Of a stretch of 64,000 nt of DNA, positions 47,160-56,495 are shown one piece after another. The first letter of the stretch is position 1. Every line of letters begins with the position of its first letter. A program made the position numbers and the translations under genes. Below the pieces are notes generated by a model, which ran no database searches, had not been told where the DNA came from, and saw only the letters and a list, made by a program, of their open reading frames with translations. Source of the DNA: Sphingomonadaceae bacterium (GTDB lineage Bacteria > Pseudomonadota > Alphaproteobacteria > Sphingomonadales > Sphingomonadaceae); assembly GCA_020850455.1 (NCBI GenBank), contig JADZEQ010000005.1, positions 594,873 through 658,872 on the forward strand. Reading direction: 5' to 3'.

Positions 47160-48598
47160 TGCAGGGCGCACATCTCCTGCTGGTGGAGGATGATGCCGCC
47201 ATCGCTACGGTCATCCGATTGGCCGTAACCGGCGATGGCGCGCGCATAGATGTCGCCGCCAATTTGGCCGCGCGTGACCAGCTACTTAGCGAGAATATAT
47301 ATGATGTCCTGCTGACTGACGTGGTGCTGCCGGATGGTAACGGGCTGGTCGGACTTTCGGGGTTGCGTGATGCCGCCGGAAAGTCGGTTCCAACGATAAT
47401 CTTGTCGGCGCAAAACACGCTCGACACCGCTATTCGTGCAGAGGCGGAAGGGGCGTTTGAATATTTGCCCAAACCCTTTGATATTGATGCCCTATCAAGC
47501 ACCATCAACGACGCGCTGCGTCGTGGTGTAACGCAAAGCCACAGCCACGATGCGTTCGAATCAAGCGCAGCTTCCCATGGTTCGATCATCGGTCGCGCCG
47601 ACGCGATGCAGGCCGCATATCGCACATTGGCGCGTGTCGCACCGACCGATTTGTCGGTTTTGATTCTGGGTGAATCGGGCACCGGCAAGGAATTGGTGGC
47701 CCGCGCCATCCATGATGCGAGCCCGCGTTGCGATGCGCCCTTCGTCGCGGTCAATATGGCGGCTATCCCGCGCGAATTGGTTGAATCAGAACTATTTGGC
47801 CATGAGAAAGGCGCTTTCACCGGCGCAGTCGCGCGTGCCGTCGGCCGTTTTGCGCAAGCAGATGGCGGCACATTATTCCTCGACGAAATCGGCGATATGC
47901 CGCTTGAGGCGCAGACGCGGCTGCTACGGGTGCTGCAATCGGGCGAATTTACCCCCGTCGGCGGCCGCACCGCGCAAAATACCAATATCCGCATCATCGC
48001 CGCCACCAATCAAGATCTGCCCGCGCTGATCGCCGACGGGCAATTTCGCGAAGACCTTTATTACCGACTGAATGTCATCCCCATTTGCTTGCCGCCGCTG
48101 CGCGAAAGATTGAGTGATCTTGGCGCGCTGGCCAACCATTTCCTGCAAATGGGCGCAAAAAATGGTTTGCCGCACAAGAATATTGGCAAGGATGCGGTTG
48201 CCGCGCTGAGCCGTTACGAATGGCCGGGGAATGTACGTGAATTGTCCAATGTGATGCAGCGGCTTGCGCTCTTGACCCGCGCCGACCACATTGGCGCCGA
48301 TGATGTTGCTGACCTGTTCGCAACCATCCCGGCACCCGATGCGATTTTGAGCAATGGCCATGACCCGCATACGGCGCTGGTTGATGCGGTGACGCGTTGG
48401 TTGGCCAGCCCAACGGCGCTGGTTGCCGAACGCGAGGGGCGGCTACATGGTGCGCTGACAGATATCGTCGAGCAGGAGCTGATCCGCCATGCGCTCGACA
48501 AGACTGGCGGCAACCAGATCCGCGCAGCTGCCCTGTTGGGGATAAATCGCAACACTTTGCGCCTCAAGCGGCGGCATGGTGAGGGCGCTTCGCCGTAA
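47159..48598 (+). CDS. ntrC: Nitrogen regulation response regulator NtrC
   Basis: A 479-residue sigma-54 activator. The receiver domain has Asp54 (LLTDVVLPDG). The AAA+ domain has Walker A GESGTGKE (about 171-178) and an intact GAFTGA loop (218-223), the surface that contacts sigma-54. It ends with a Fis-type helix-turn-helix (GGNQIRAAALLGINRNTLRLKRR). It activates nitrogen assimilation genes when phosphorylated by NtrB. The ATG at 47159 overlaps the ntrB stop. Confidence 0.95.
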   Translation: MQGAHLLLVEDDAAIATVIRLAVTGDGARIDVAANLAARDQLLSENIYDVLLTDVVLPDGNGLVGLSGLRDAAGKSVPTIILSAQNTLDTAIRAEAEGAFEYLPKPFDIDALSSTINDALRRGVTQSHSHDAFESSAASHGSIIGRADAMQAAYRTLARVAPTDLSVLILGESGTGKELVARAIHDASPRCDAPFVAVNMAAIPRELVESELFGHEKGAFTGAVARAVGRFAQADGGTLFLDEIGDMPLEAQTRLLRVLQSGEFTPVGGRTAQNTNIRIIAATNQDLPALIADGQFREDLYYRLNVIPICLPPLRERLSDLGALANHFLQMGAKNGLPHKNIGKDAVAALSRYEWPGNVRELSNVMQRLALLTRADHIGADDVADLFATIPAPDAILSNGHDPHTALVDAVTRWLASPTALVAEREGRLHGALTDIVEQELIRHALDKTGGNQIRAAALLGINRNTLRLKRRHGEGASP

Positions 48599-48639
48599 TT
48601 GTGCTTTCATTGCAACAGTGATGATGTAAGTTGGCAACA

Positions 48640-50907
48640 ATGGCCGCTGCCTCATCCTCTCCCACCGAGCAAATGCCGGTAGAATCCGCGTCAAATGGCA
48701 CGGATAGGGGTCTGCGCACGTCCAGCCTGCCGCGTTACACCGAAATGCTGGTGCTGCTGTTGCTGGTGGTTATCGGGATGGCAACCGCCCTGATCGTCCC
48801 GCATATGGCCGCCGGGGCGTTGCTCAGCCCATTGACTGCCGCGATTTTCCTGACCGCCAATCTCTTGCCGGCGATGGCGCTGTTGGTGCTGATCGGGCGA
48901 CGTATCGCGCTTCGTCGCGCGGCACGGGGCGGCGGGGAAGGGCGGCTACATACTCGGCTTGTCGCGCTTTTTTCGATTACGGCAGCGGTGCCGACCGTCG
49001 TCATCGTCGTTTTGGCCAGTTTTTTGTTTCAATCAGGCATGGATTATTGGTTTTCGGATCGATCGCGCGGCATGTTTGAAAATGCGCTGTCGGTTGCCCA
49101 AAACTTTTTTGACAATGAAAGTCGCGATGTCGGGGCAAACGCGCTGGCAATGGCAAGTGATCTGCGCAGCCAATTGCGTCGCACGCCGATGAACAGCGGT
49201 GAATTCTACGACTATTATGTGCAGCAGGTCGTGGTACGTGAACTGAGCGAATCTGCGATTATTGAGGTGGGGGAGGATGGGATAGCCCGCACCCCGGTGT
49301 TGATTGATCCGGACAATCGCTCGACCGAAACGCGCGTACCAACCGCAACGATCGCCCGACTGAATGCAGGACAGCAGATGGTGACGCGGCAAGCGCCCGA
49401 CAGAGTTGAGGCGGTGGTGCGGCTCGACCCGGCCCGCCCGATTTACCTGTACGCGGCGCGGGGCGCATCCGTATTTGGTGTGGAATCGGTTGCCCGTGCG
49501 CAGTCCGTCTTTTCAGATTATCAGGCGCTCTATTCACGTTCGCGCGCGCTGCAATTCCGCTTTTTGCTCACCCTATATTCGGGCGCGTTGTTCCTGATCG
49601 CCTTGGTGATAGCCGTCGCCATTTTTGCCGCCGAAACCATCGTTCGGCCAATTGCCGATTTGGGGGGCGCAGCGCAGCGCATCGCGAGTGGCGATCTGGA
49701 AGCGCGCGTGCGCTCTCCGCAGGGTCGCCCAGATGAAATTGCATTGGTGGCGGGTGCATTCAACCGCATGGCATCCCAATTGGGTGAGCAGACGCGCGCG
49801 CTATTGATGGCCAGCGAACAAGCCGAAAGCCGGCGCGCATTCATCGAAGCAGTCTTATCCGGTGTCTCCTCGGGTGTTGTTTCGCTGGATGGCGACCGGC
49901 GCATCCGCCTCGTCAACGCGGCAGCCGCCGCAATGTTAGGGCGGGAGGCTGAGCAACTGGTTGGCGAGCAGATCGAGGCCATCGTGCCCGCGCTGGCGGC
50001 GGCTGATGAGGATGCCGCCGGGCAATCGCTTGTCGATGTCCACGTTGCCGGGGAAGATCGCACCTGGGCGGTAAAATCGACCGGGGATGAACGTGGGTCG
50101 GTGATGACGTTTGAGGATGTGACACAGCAATTGTCGGATCAGCGCCGCGCCGCTTGGTCCGATGTGGCACGGCGCATTGCGCATGAAATCAAAAACCCGC
50201 TTACGCCCATCCAACTGGCCGCCGAAAGATTACAGCGCCGCTTTGGTGAGGAGCATCGGGGCGAGGATGTTTTTGCAAATCTCACCTCCACAATAATTAG
50301 GCAGGTCGGTGACTTGCGACGTATGGTTGATGAGTTTTCGAGCTTTGCGCGCATGCCCAAACCAAGTTTTCGGCAGGAAAATTTGGGCGAAATACTGCGG
50401 CAGTCGATGTTCCTCTATGAAGTGTCGCGTCCGGACATTTTGTTTGAATGCAATGTCCCGGTGGATGCGGTGCAGCGGCAATGCGACCGCCGCCTATTGG
50501 GACAGGCTCTGTCAAACCTCATCAAGAATGCGACAGAGGCGGTCGAACGGCGGATGGAACAAGCCGGGAATGATGATGGCCCACCGGTTTCCGGCCACAT
50601 ATGGGCGCGTTTGACGATCGACCCAGTCGCAGGTGGTGCGACCATCTGCATCGAAGATGACGGGGCGGGGCTGCCGGGCGACCGAGAGCGAATTTTGGAA
50701 CCATATGTTACGCTCCGGCGGGGGGGAACCGGCCTCGGCCTCGCGATAGTCAAACGAATTTTGGAAGAACATGGCGGCACGCTCAACCTTGCCGATAGGG
50801 AAGGCGGCGGCACCGTGATTACACTGACTTTACCCGCCGATGGGCCGCCCGAACCAATTGTTACGGCGGACAATATCGCTGACGACACAGATGCAGAGGT
50901 TGGATGA
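48640..50907 (+). CDS. ntrY: Membrane sensor kinase NtrY
   Basis: A 755-residue membrane histidine kinase. There are three N-terminal transmembrane helices (about 36-55, 62-86, 106-128), a large periplasmic domain of about 180 residues, and a fourth helix near 310-330 (LLTLYSGALFLIALVIAVAIFAA). HAMP and PAS domains follow. HisKA has RRIAHEIKNPLTPIQLAAERL, and HATPase has NLIKNATEAVE, DDGAGLPGD and GGTGLGLAIV. It senses an unsettled signal (nitrogen/redox) and phosphorylates NtrX. The ATG at 48640 is preferred over a TTG at 48631. It overlaps ntrX by ATGA. Confidence 0.94.
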   Translation: MAAASSSPTEQMPVESASNGTDRGLRTSSLPRYTEMLVLLLLVVIGMATALIVPHMAAGALLSPLTAAIFLTANLLPAMALLVLIGRRIALRRAARGGGEGRLHTRLVALFSITAAVPTVVIVVLASFLFQSGMDYWFSDRSRGMFENALSVAQNFFDNESRDVGANALAMASDLRSQLRRTPMNSGEFYDYYVQQVVVRELSESAIIEVGEDGIARTPVLIDPDNRSTETRVPTATIARLNAGQQMVTRQAPDRVEAVVRLDPARPIYLYAARGASVFGVESVARAQSVFSDYQALYSRSRALQFRFLLTLYSGALFLIALVIAVAIFAAETIVRPIADLGGAAQRIASGDLEARVRSPQGRPDEIALVAGAFNRMASQLGEQTRALLMASEQAESRRAFIEAVLSGVSSGVVSLDGDRRIRLVNAAAAAMLGREAEQLVGEQIEAIVPALAAADEDAAGQSLVDVHVAGEDRTWAVKSTGDERGSVMTFEDVTQQLSDQRRAAWSDVARRIAHEIKNPLTPIQLAAERLQRRFGEEHRGEDVFANLTSTIIRQVGDLRRMVDEFSSFARMPKPSFRQENLGEILRQSMFLYEVSRPDILFECNVPVDAVQRQCDRRLLGQALSNLIKNATEAVERRMEQAGNDDGPPVSGHIWARLTIDPVAGGATICIEDDGAGLPGDRERILEPYVTLRRGGTGLGLAIVKRILEEHGGTLNLADREGGGTVITLTLPADGPPEPIVTADNIADDTDAEVG

Positions 50908-52283
50908 TGGCGCTCGATATTCTTATCGTCGATGATGAACAGGACATTCGCGAATTGGTCGCCGGTGTGATGCAGGATGAGGGGTATGAAACCCGCACCG
51001 CTGCCAATGCTGATCAGGCGCTCGCCGCTCTGGCAGAACGCCGACCATCGTTGGTGTTGCTCGACGTTTGGCTGGAAGGATCGCGGCTCGACGGCTTGGA
51101 TTTACTCGAAGAAATTAAACGCCATGACGTCACCATTCCGGTGCTTGTATTTTCCGGTCACGGCAATCTCGATACCGCAGTCGCCGCCATTCGGCGCGGT
51201 GCCGTCGACTTCATCGAGAAGCCCTTTGAGGCGAGCCGCCTGCTGCATCTGGTCGAACGTGCCACAGAAACAGAGCGGCTCCGTCAAGAAAACAGGCAAT
51301 TACGCGCGGCATTGGGCCAGAGTGATGAGCTCCACGGGGTAAGCCCGGCGATCAACAATGTCCGGGCCACGTTGAAACGTGTCGCTTCCACCGGCAGCCG
51401 GGTGCTGATTTCCGGCCCGCCCGGCGTGGGCAAGGAGGTTGCGGCCCGCCTGCTCCACCAATGGAGCCCGCGCGCTGGCGCGCCCTTTGTTGTTGTTGCG
51501 TCCGCCACCATGGACCCCGACACGGTGGAGGCGGAGCTGTTCGGCAGCGAAAATTCAGACGGCCGCGTCACGCCCGGCCTGCTCGAACGCGCGCATGGCG
51601 GCACAATTTTCTTGGACGAAATCGCCGATATGCCTTTGCCCACGCAGGGCAAGATTTTGCGTGTGCTGACCGAACAAAGCTTCACCCGTGTTGGCGGTGT
51701 GCGGCCGGTACGGGTGGATGTGCGTTTTGTTTCTGCAACCTCCCGAAATCTGGAATCGGAAATGGCCGAACGCCGCTTTCGGGAGGATTTATTCTACCGT
51801 TTGAACGTCGTGCCGATTTTTCTGCCGCCACTCGCTGAACGGCGGGCGGATATCAGCCTGCTTGCACGCCATTTCCTCGATGGCTTGGCGAATGAACGCC
51901 GCGTCAACATTCCAGAGATTTCGAGCGATGCATTGGCCGCGCTGCAAGCATGTAATTGGCCCGGTAATGTGCGCCAATTGCGCAACGTACTTGAGCGGGT
52001 GATGATATTGGCCCCGCAAGCGCGGCTGGCGCGGATAGAGATTGATATGATCCCCGCCGAAGTGCTCAATGCCGATCAAGAAAGCCCGGCAAGCACCGCC
52101 ATGTTGATGGGCGCATCCCTGCGTGAGGCACGCGAGGCCTTTGAACGTGAATATCTGCGCGTCCAAATCCGTCGTTTTGCAGGTAATGTCTCCCGTACCG
52201 CCAATTTTGTTGGGATGGAACGGTCGGCTTTGCACCGGAAGCTTAAGCTGCTCGGCCTGACCGAGGATAGGGAAGGGGAGTAG
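50904..52283 (+). CDS. ntrX: Response regulator NtrX (lacks GAFTGA)
   Basis: A 459-residue regulator. The receiver domain has Asp54 (LLDVWLEG) and the AAA+ domain has Walker A SGPPGVGKE (about 170). The C-terminal Fis-like helix-turn-helix has GNVSRTANFVGMERSALHRKLK. After ELFGSE (211-216) the sequence goes directly to NSDGRVTPGLLERAHGG, so the sigma-54-contacting GAFTGA loop is absent, unlike NtrC in the same operon. It probably acts without sigma-54, as a repressor or a sigma-70-type activator. It is coupled to ntrY. Confidence 0.94.
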   Translation: MMALDILIVDDEQDIRELVAGVMQDEGYETRTAANADQALAALAERRPSLVLLDVWLEGSRLDGLDLLEEIKRHDVTIPVLVFSGHGNLDTAVAAIRRGAVDFIEKPFEASRLLHLVERATETERLRQENRQLRAALGQSDELHGVSPAINNVRATLKRVASTGSRVLISGPPGVGKEVAARLLHQWSPRAGAPFVVVASATMDPDTVEAELFGSENSDGRVTPGLLERAHGGTIFLDEIADMPLPTQGKILRVLTEQSFTRVGGVRPVRVDVRFVSATSRNLESEMAERRFREDLFYRLNVVPIFLPPLAERRADISLLARHFLDGLANERRVNIPEISSDALAALQACNWPGNVRQLRNVLERVMILAPQARLARIEIDMIPAEVLNADQESPASTAMLMGASLREAREAFEREYLRVQIRRFAGNVSRTANFVGMERSALHRKLKLLGLTEDREGE

Positions 52284-52315
52284 CCCAAAAGCGGACATGC
52301 AGCATTGTGGCGATA

Positions 52316-52424
52316 TTTTCACAGCTTCATCGACATGCTATAACGTCGATAAACCGCACAAAGGCGCGACAAGCGCGGGGTGATTGTTCTGTGGGGCGGC
52401 GCAGAACCAATAAAGGATAAGCCA
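52316..52424 (+). promoter_or_regulatory. Candidate internal promoter upstream of hfq
   Basis: In the 141-bp gap after ntrX there is TTTCAC (52317-52322), a 16-bp spacer and TATAAC (52339-52344). The -10 lies inside an inverted repeat ATCGAC-N10-GTCGAT (52329-52350). This would let hfq-hflX be expressed independently of the ntr genes. AAAGGATAA before the ATG is the ribosome site. Confidence 0.45.
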
Positions 52425-52922
52425 ATGAGCAAGGCAGCAAATAACCTACAGGACATCTTCCTCAACCATCTGCGCAAATCCAAAACACCAGTGACCATGT
52501 TTTTGGTCAAAGGTGTAAAATTACAGGGCATTATCACCTGGTTTGACAATTTTTCGGTGCTGTTGCGCCGTGATGGTCAATCGCAGCTGGTATATAAACA
52601 TGCCATTTCAACCGTGATGCCAGCACCCGGTTTCAATGCCGCACCGGTTGTTGAAGGCTTTGATGATAGTGCTTCAAAATCAAAGCTTTTACAGGAAATA
52701 TTCCTATCCGCTGTCCGCAAATCTGGCCAGTCAGTCACCATGTTTTTGGTCAACGGGGTCATGCTGCAAGGCGAGATTTGCGCCTTTGACCTGTTCTGCG
52801 TCATGCTGGAACGCGACCGTTCGGTGCAATTGGTCTATAAACATGCCATTTCGACTGTCCAACCCAACGGCCCGGTCGCCCTCCACGCGGTAAATGATGA
52901 AGGGGAGGCGCTGGAAGCTTGA
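52425..52922 (+). CDS. hfq: Tandem (double-domain) RNA chaperone Hfq
   Basis: A 165-residue protein made of two complete Hfq/Sm domains joined by a short linker. Copy 1 (about 6-65) has [20 protein letters not shown], an Sm1 [14 protein letters not shown] and Sm2 YKHAIST. Copy 2 (about 87-146) has [34 protein letters not shown] and YKHAIST. Normal bacterial Hfq has one domain and forms a hexamer; this form should assemble as a trimer with pseudo-sixfold symmetry. Such double Hfq has been noted in sphingomonads. The ATG at 52425 was chosen over an upstream extension. TTGA overlaps hflX. Confidence 0.95.
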   Translation: MSKAANNLQDIFLNHLRKSKTPVTMFLVKGVKLQGIITWFDNFSVLLRRDGQSQLVYKHAISTVMPAPGFNAAPVVEGFDDSASKSKLLQEIFLSAVRKSGQSVTMFLVNGVMLQGEICAFDLFCVMLERDRSVQLVYKHAISTVQPNGPVALHAVNDEGEALEA

Positions 52923-54247
52923 GCTTTGCCGCTGATCGGGTCGAATTGGCGCGGGGTGCCAATAGCCTTTTGATCCTGCCCGCCGCGCGCCGCCAAAATT
53001 TGGCACGTGATGCACAGGGACGTGCCGCCGAAGCGGAAGGATTAATGGCTGCTATCGGCCTCAATCTACTGGAAAGCCTCCATTTTACGCTGCGCGCGCC
53101 GCATCCCGCGACTCTACTCGGATCGGGGCAGGTCGCTGCGGTTGCGCAAATTTGTACCGGTGCAGATGTCGAACTGGTCGTTGTCGATGCGGCGCTCACC
53201 CCCGTGCAGCAACGCAATCTGGAACGCGCATTTGGTGCCAAGGTAATTGATCGCACAGCGCTTATTCTCGAAATTTTTGGAGAGCGTGCCGCGACTGCCG
53301 AGGGGCGGATGCAGGTGGAACTCGCGCATCTGGCTTATCAGCAGGGGCGCCTGGTCCGCAGTTGGACCCACTTGGAACGGCAGCGCGGCGGCTTTGGCTT
53401 TCTGGGTGGCCCCGGCGAAACACAGATAGAGGCGGACCGCCGCATGATTGGCGACCGCATGGCCGCAATCCGTAAACGGCTTGACGGGGTCAAGCGCACC
53501 CGCGCCTTGCATAGGGCAAGACGGCAAAAGGCACCTTGGCCGGTGGTCGCGCTCGTCGGTTATACAAATGCCGGAAAATCGACCCTTTTCAATATATTAT
53601 CGTCATCGTCGGTCGTGGCGGAGGATTTGCTGTTCGCCACACTGGATCCGACAATGCGACAGATTGCATTGCCGGGTATCGGCAAGACTATCTTGTCCGA
53701 TACTGTCGGTTTCGTGTCCGATCTGCCGACCGAACTGGTTGCGGCGTTTCGCGCTACTCTGGAAGAAGTGGCCTCGGCCGACCTATTGCTCCACATCCGC
53801 GACATATCGCATCCTGAAACACAGGCGCAACGTAGCGATGTATGGAAAGTTTTGACCGATTTGGGCGTGTGCGATGCCAATGGTGAAGCGACCGAAGTGC
53901 CCATAATAGAGGTCTATAACAAAATTGACCTATTGCCCCCCGACGCGCGGGCGGAGGTCGTTGCTGCTGCGGCGCGTGATGGTGCAATTCCACTGTCCGC
54001 CACGACGGGGGAGGGGGTGGGTGCGTTGCAAGCCGCCGTCGCGCATTTATTGGGCGGGGATGATGTTGAACGCACGCTGGTGCTCGATGCGGGGGATGGT
54101 GCAACGCGTGCGTGGCTCCATAAAAATGGTGCAATCCTCTCGGAAACATATGATGACGCCGGAAAAACCTATCTCACCGTGCGCTTGTCATCACGGCGAC
54201 ATGGTCAACTGGCCGCACGGCTCCATCAGCTGCCAGCGGCCGACTGA
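52919..54247 (+). CDS. hflX: GTPase HflX
   Basis: A 442-residue ribosome-associated GTPase that splits stalled or heat-damaged ribosomes. The N-terminal HflX domain includes [17 protein letters not shown] and the glycine-rich linker [18 protein letters not shown] (about 155-172). The G domain has G1 GYTNAGKST (214-222), G3 DTVGF, and G4 given as NKID. The start is TTG overlapping the hfq stop (TTGA), which implies coupling. The 3' end overlaps convergent mazG by 22 bp. Confidence 0.95.
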   Translation: MSFAADRVELARGANSLLILPAARRQNLARDAQGRAAEAEGLMAAIGLNLLESLHFTLRAPHPATLLGSGQVAAVAQICTGADVELVVVDAALTPVQQRNLERAFGAKVIDRTALILEIFGERAATAEGRMQVELAHLAYQQGRLVRSWTHLERQRGGFGFLGGPGETQIEADRRMIGDRMAAIRKRLDGVKRTRALHRARRQKAPWPVVALVGYTNAGKSTLFNILSSSSVVAEDLLFATLDPTMRQIALPGIGKTILSDTVGFVSDLPTELVAAFRATLEEVASADLLLHIRDISHPETQAQRSDVWKVLTDLGVCDANGEATEVPIIEVYNKIDLLPPDARAEVVAAAARDGAIPLSATTGEGVGALQAAVAHLLGGDDVERTLVLDAGDGATRAWLHKNGAILSETYDDAGKTYLTVRLSSRRHGQLAARLHQLPAAD

Positions 54248-55044
54248 GCGGCTTTTGCTGCGACCCAAAATGCCTCCAATTCGTTGGGTGTATATGTATC
54301 GAGTGCGCCGTCGGCGACATTTTCCATATAGGTGAAACGCGCGACAAAGCGGTCGTTCGCACCGCGCAATGCCGCCTCTGCATCAATGCCCAAATGGCGC
54401 GCCCAATTGACCACCGAAAATAGCAAATCGCCGATTTCATCGGCTTTATGCGCATCGTCAGCCGCAGCGATTTCGGCCAATTCCTCATCAATTTTGGCGC
54501 GTGGCCCCATCGCGTCGGGCCAATCAAAGCCGACACGCGCGGCGCGCTTTTGCAATTTTTCCGCACGCAACAGCGCGGGAAGGCCAAGTGCCACGCCAGC
54601 CAATACCCCCATTTCTCCACCGGCAGTGCGTTCGGCCGCCTTTTGCGCTTCCCATGCGCCAATTTGTGCCGCCGCATCGCGCATTGGCGCATCACCATAG
54701 ACGTGCGGATGACGGCGGATCATCTTGGTGCAGATTGCCGCGATGACATCATTCAGGTCGAAAGCCCCGGCCTCATCCGCCATTTGCGCATGATAAACGC
54801 TCTGGAGCAACAGATCGCCCAGTTCGTCGCGCAAGGCGGCCATGTCCTTACGCTCAATAGCGTCTGCCACCTCATAGGCTTCTTCGATCGTATAGGGCGC
54901 GATGCTGGCAAAATCCTGCGCCCGGTCCCAATCACAGCCATGTACGGGGTCACGCAGGTCACGCATAATCTGCACCAGATCATCGATCCTATATGGCGGC
55001 GCAGGCGCTGGAAAATCCACGGCAGGGGACGGCTCATCGGTCAC
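54226..55044 (-). CDS. mazG: Nucleoside triphosphate pyrophosphohydrolase MazG
   Basis: A 272-residue protein with two MazG-fold halves. The first has HGCDWDRAQDFASIAPYTIEEAYEVADAIE and RDELGDLLLQSVYHA, with the E-E-x-x-E and E-x-x-D metal motifs. The second has KIDEELAEIAAADDAHKADEIGDLLFSVVNWAR. It hydrolyses non-canonical NTPs and is a housecleaning enzyme, not a toxin-linked protein here because no MazEF is present. It converges on hflX. The gap upstream of its start carries an AT-rich palindrome. Confidence 0.94.
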   Translation of the reverse strand: MTDEPSPAVDFPAPAPPYRIDDLVQIMRDLRDPVHGCDWDRAQDFASIAPYTIEEAYEVADAIERKDMAALRDELGDLLLQSVYHAQMADEAGAFDLNDVIAAICTKMIRRHPHVYGDAPMRDAAAQIGAWEAQKAAERTAGGEMGVLAGVALGLPALLRAEKLQKRAARVGFDWPDAMGPRAKIDEELAEIAAADDAHKADEIGDLLFSVVNWARHLGIDAEAALRGANDRFVARFTYMENVADGALDTYTPNELEAFWVAAKAAQSAAGS

Positions 55045-55097
55045 ACGGGCATCCTAAGGTAAATCCGATAATATATATTATGTAATTAAAAGGCAGG
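55045..55097 (-). promoter_or_regulatory. AT-rich palindrome upstream of mazG
   Basis: A perfect 14-bp palindrome ATAATATATATTAT at 55068-55081 stands out from the GC-rich surroundings, 24 bp before the mazG start on the minus strand. It may contain the -10 element of a mazG promoter or a protein-binding site. Confidence 0.4.
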
Positions 55098-55688
55098 CTA
55101 GAGGGTGAGGATCATCCGATCCCCCTCTACCGACCATCGCTGCAATTTATTGAGGAAATTCATCCCCAGCAAATTATCACCCAGTTGCTCACCAGTCTCA
55201 ACGGCGACGCCAGCGACGCGTGCGCCGCCGACCACAATATCGACATCACCCAATGGATAGCTATTCGCCAGACCATTGGCCGTCTCCACCACCAACGGCG
55301 CGCGCGCTGTTGGATTGGTAAAGCCGATGGCCCGCGCGGTCGCAAAATTGACTGCCGTTATGCTGGCACCACTATCAACCAGAAACGTCACCGGCGCGCC
55401 ATTGACCGTCGCATGGAGCGTGAAATGCCCGCGATCGTCGCGTATCAAGATGATGTTTCCACCGCTGTCGGCGCTCGTTCCGGTCAAATCTGCGCGTGCG
55501 CGATGCCAAATCGCTGCAAAATCTGCCCGGAACAAAAAGAGTCCGTAGGCGATGGCGAAGATCAAAATCCACGCCAGCGCATATTTGGTCGTCTGCCGCC
55601 AATTTTGCCGCCGCGCCATCAGGCTGCCGACGAGCAACAGCGCCATAGTAACGCCCCAGATGAGTTGTGGGCCACGGTCAGCGTCCAT
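55098..55688 (-). CDS. Membrane-anchored retropepsin-like aspartic protease
   Basis: A 196-residue protein with two N-terminal hydrophobic segments (about 9-24 and 38-54). A soluble domain follows, carrying the retroviral-type aspartate motif FLVDSGASITAV (Asp105) and a C-terminal LLGMNFLNKLQRW typical of the TIGR02281 clan-AA family. Such proteins act as homodimers because each chain has one catalytic Asp. The substrates are unknown. It lies 30 bp after the MBL hydrolase gene and 53 bp before mazG, in a likely operon. Confidence 0.88.
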   Translation of the reverse strand: MDADRGPQLIWGVTMALLLVGSLMARRQNWRQTTKYALAWILIFAIAYGLFLFRADFAAIWHRARADLTGTSADSGGNIILIRDDRGHFTLHATVNGAPVTFLVDSGASITAVNFATARAIGFTNPTARAPLVVETANGLANSYPLGDVDIVVGGARVAGVAVETGEQLGDNLLGMNFLNKLQRWSVEGDRMILTL

Positions 55689-55718
55689 TGGCGCGCGCCC
55701 CTTTGTCGTCCGATGACG

Positions 55719-56495
55719 TCATAACGTCCATTCCCAACCGTCATAACCGGGTTCGACGCCATCGGGCAATTCCGCACTAAGGCTTTGATAATCCATCGAA
55801 CTATCCATGTGCATCAGCACCGCATGTTTGGGCTTTGTCGCCTCCAGCCCGCCAAGGCTGACCGCCAGACAGGGATGGGTCGGGTGTGGTTTGCGGCGCA
55901 ACGCATCGATGACAAAGAGGTCGAGTCCTGCAAAAAAGCTCCGCATCGCACCCGTAAAGTTCGAAAAATCCGTGGCATAGCCAATGGATTTGCCAGCATG
56001 TGTAAAACGAAAACCGGCACTGCTGATCCCGCCGTGCGGCATATCCACACAGGTGACATCAATGTCGCCAATATGCAGCGGCCCTTGGATCGCCGCGCCG
56101 GTGAGCAGCGGCGGATAGCCGCCATTGCCTTGCCACGCATAGGCGAAACGTTGTTGCAGCCGCCGCCAACATTCGGGCCGCGCATAGGCGGGTATCGGCC
56201 TGCCCTGCACCCGAAAAACCTGCCGCAGATCATCGATACCGTGGCAATGGTCGGCATGTTCATGCGTCCACAACACTGCATCGATGCGCGGACTACCCGC
56301 GTCGAGCAATTGTCCGCGCAGATCGGGCGGCGTGTCGATAAGGATACGGGTCGTTGCCGTTTCGACGATCAACGCCGCGCGCGTGCGCCGATTGCGTGGT
56401 TCCTGCGGGTCGCAATCGCCCCAGTCCGCTCCATTGGCACCCAAGCGGGGCACCCCGCTCGACGTGCCGGAACCGAGCAGGCGCGCCTTTAACAT
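55719..56495 (-). CDS. MBL-fold metallo-hydrolase (PhnP-like)
   Basis: A 258-residue metallo-beta-lactamase-fold enzyme starting LKARLLGSGTSSGVPRLG. It has the di-metal signature THEHADHCHGIDDLR (about 77-91) and further ligands in MPHGGISSAGF and GYATDF. The order of motifs resembles phosphoribosyl 1,2-cyclic phosphate phosphodiesterase PhnP, but no phosphonate genes are present, so a general cyclic phosphodiesterase role is safer. The start overlaps the tatD stop by 7 bp. Confidence 0.88.
   Translation of the reverse strand: MLKARLLGSGTSSGVPRLGANGADWGDCDPQEPRNRRTRAALIVETATTRILIDTPPDLRGQLLDAGSPRIDAVLWTHEHADHCHGIDDLRQVFRVQGRPIPAYARPECWRRLQQRFAYAWQGNGGYPPLLTGAAIQGPLHIGDIDVTCVDMPHGGISSAGFRFTHAGKSIGYATDFSNFTGAMRSFFAGLDLFVIDALRRKPHPTHPCLAVSLGGLEATKPKHAVLMHMDSSMDYQSLSAELPDGVEPGYDGWEWTL

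Noticed and set aside
54226-55044. MazG as part of a MazEF module
   Set aside because: No mazE or mazF is present; the two-half MazG sequence is a house-cleaning pyrophosphohydrolase.
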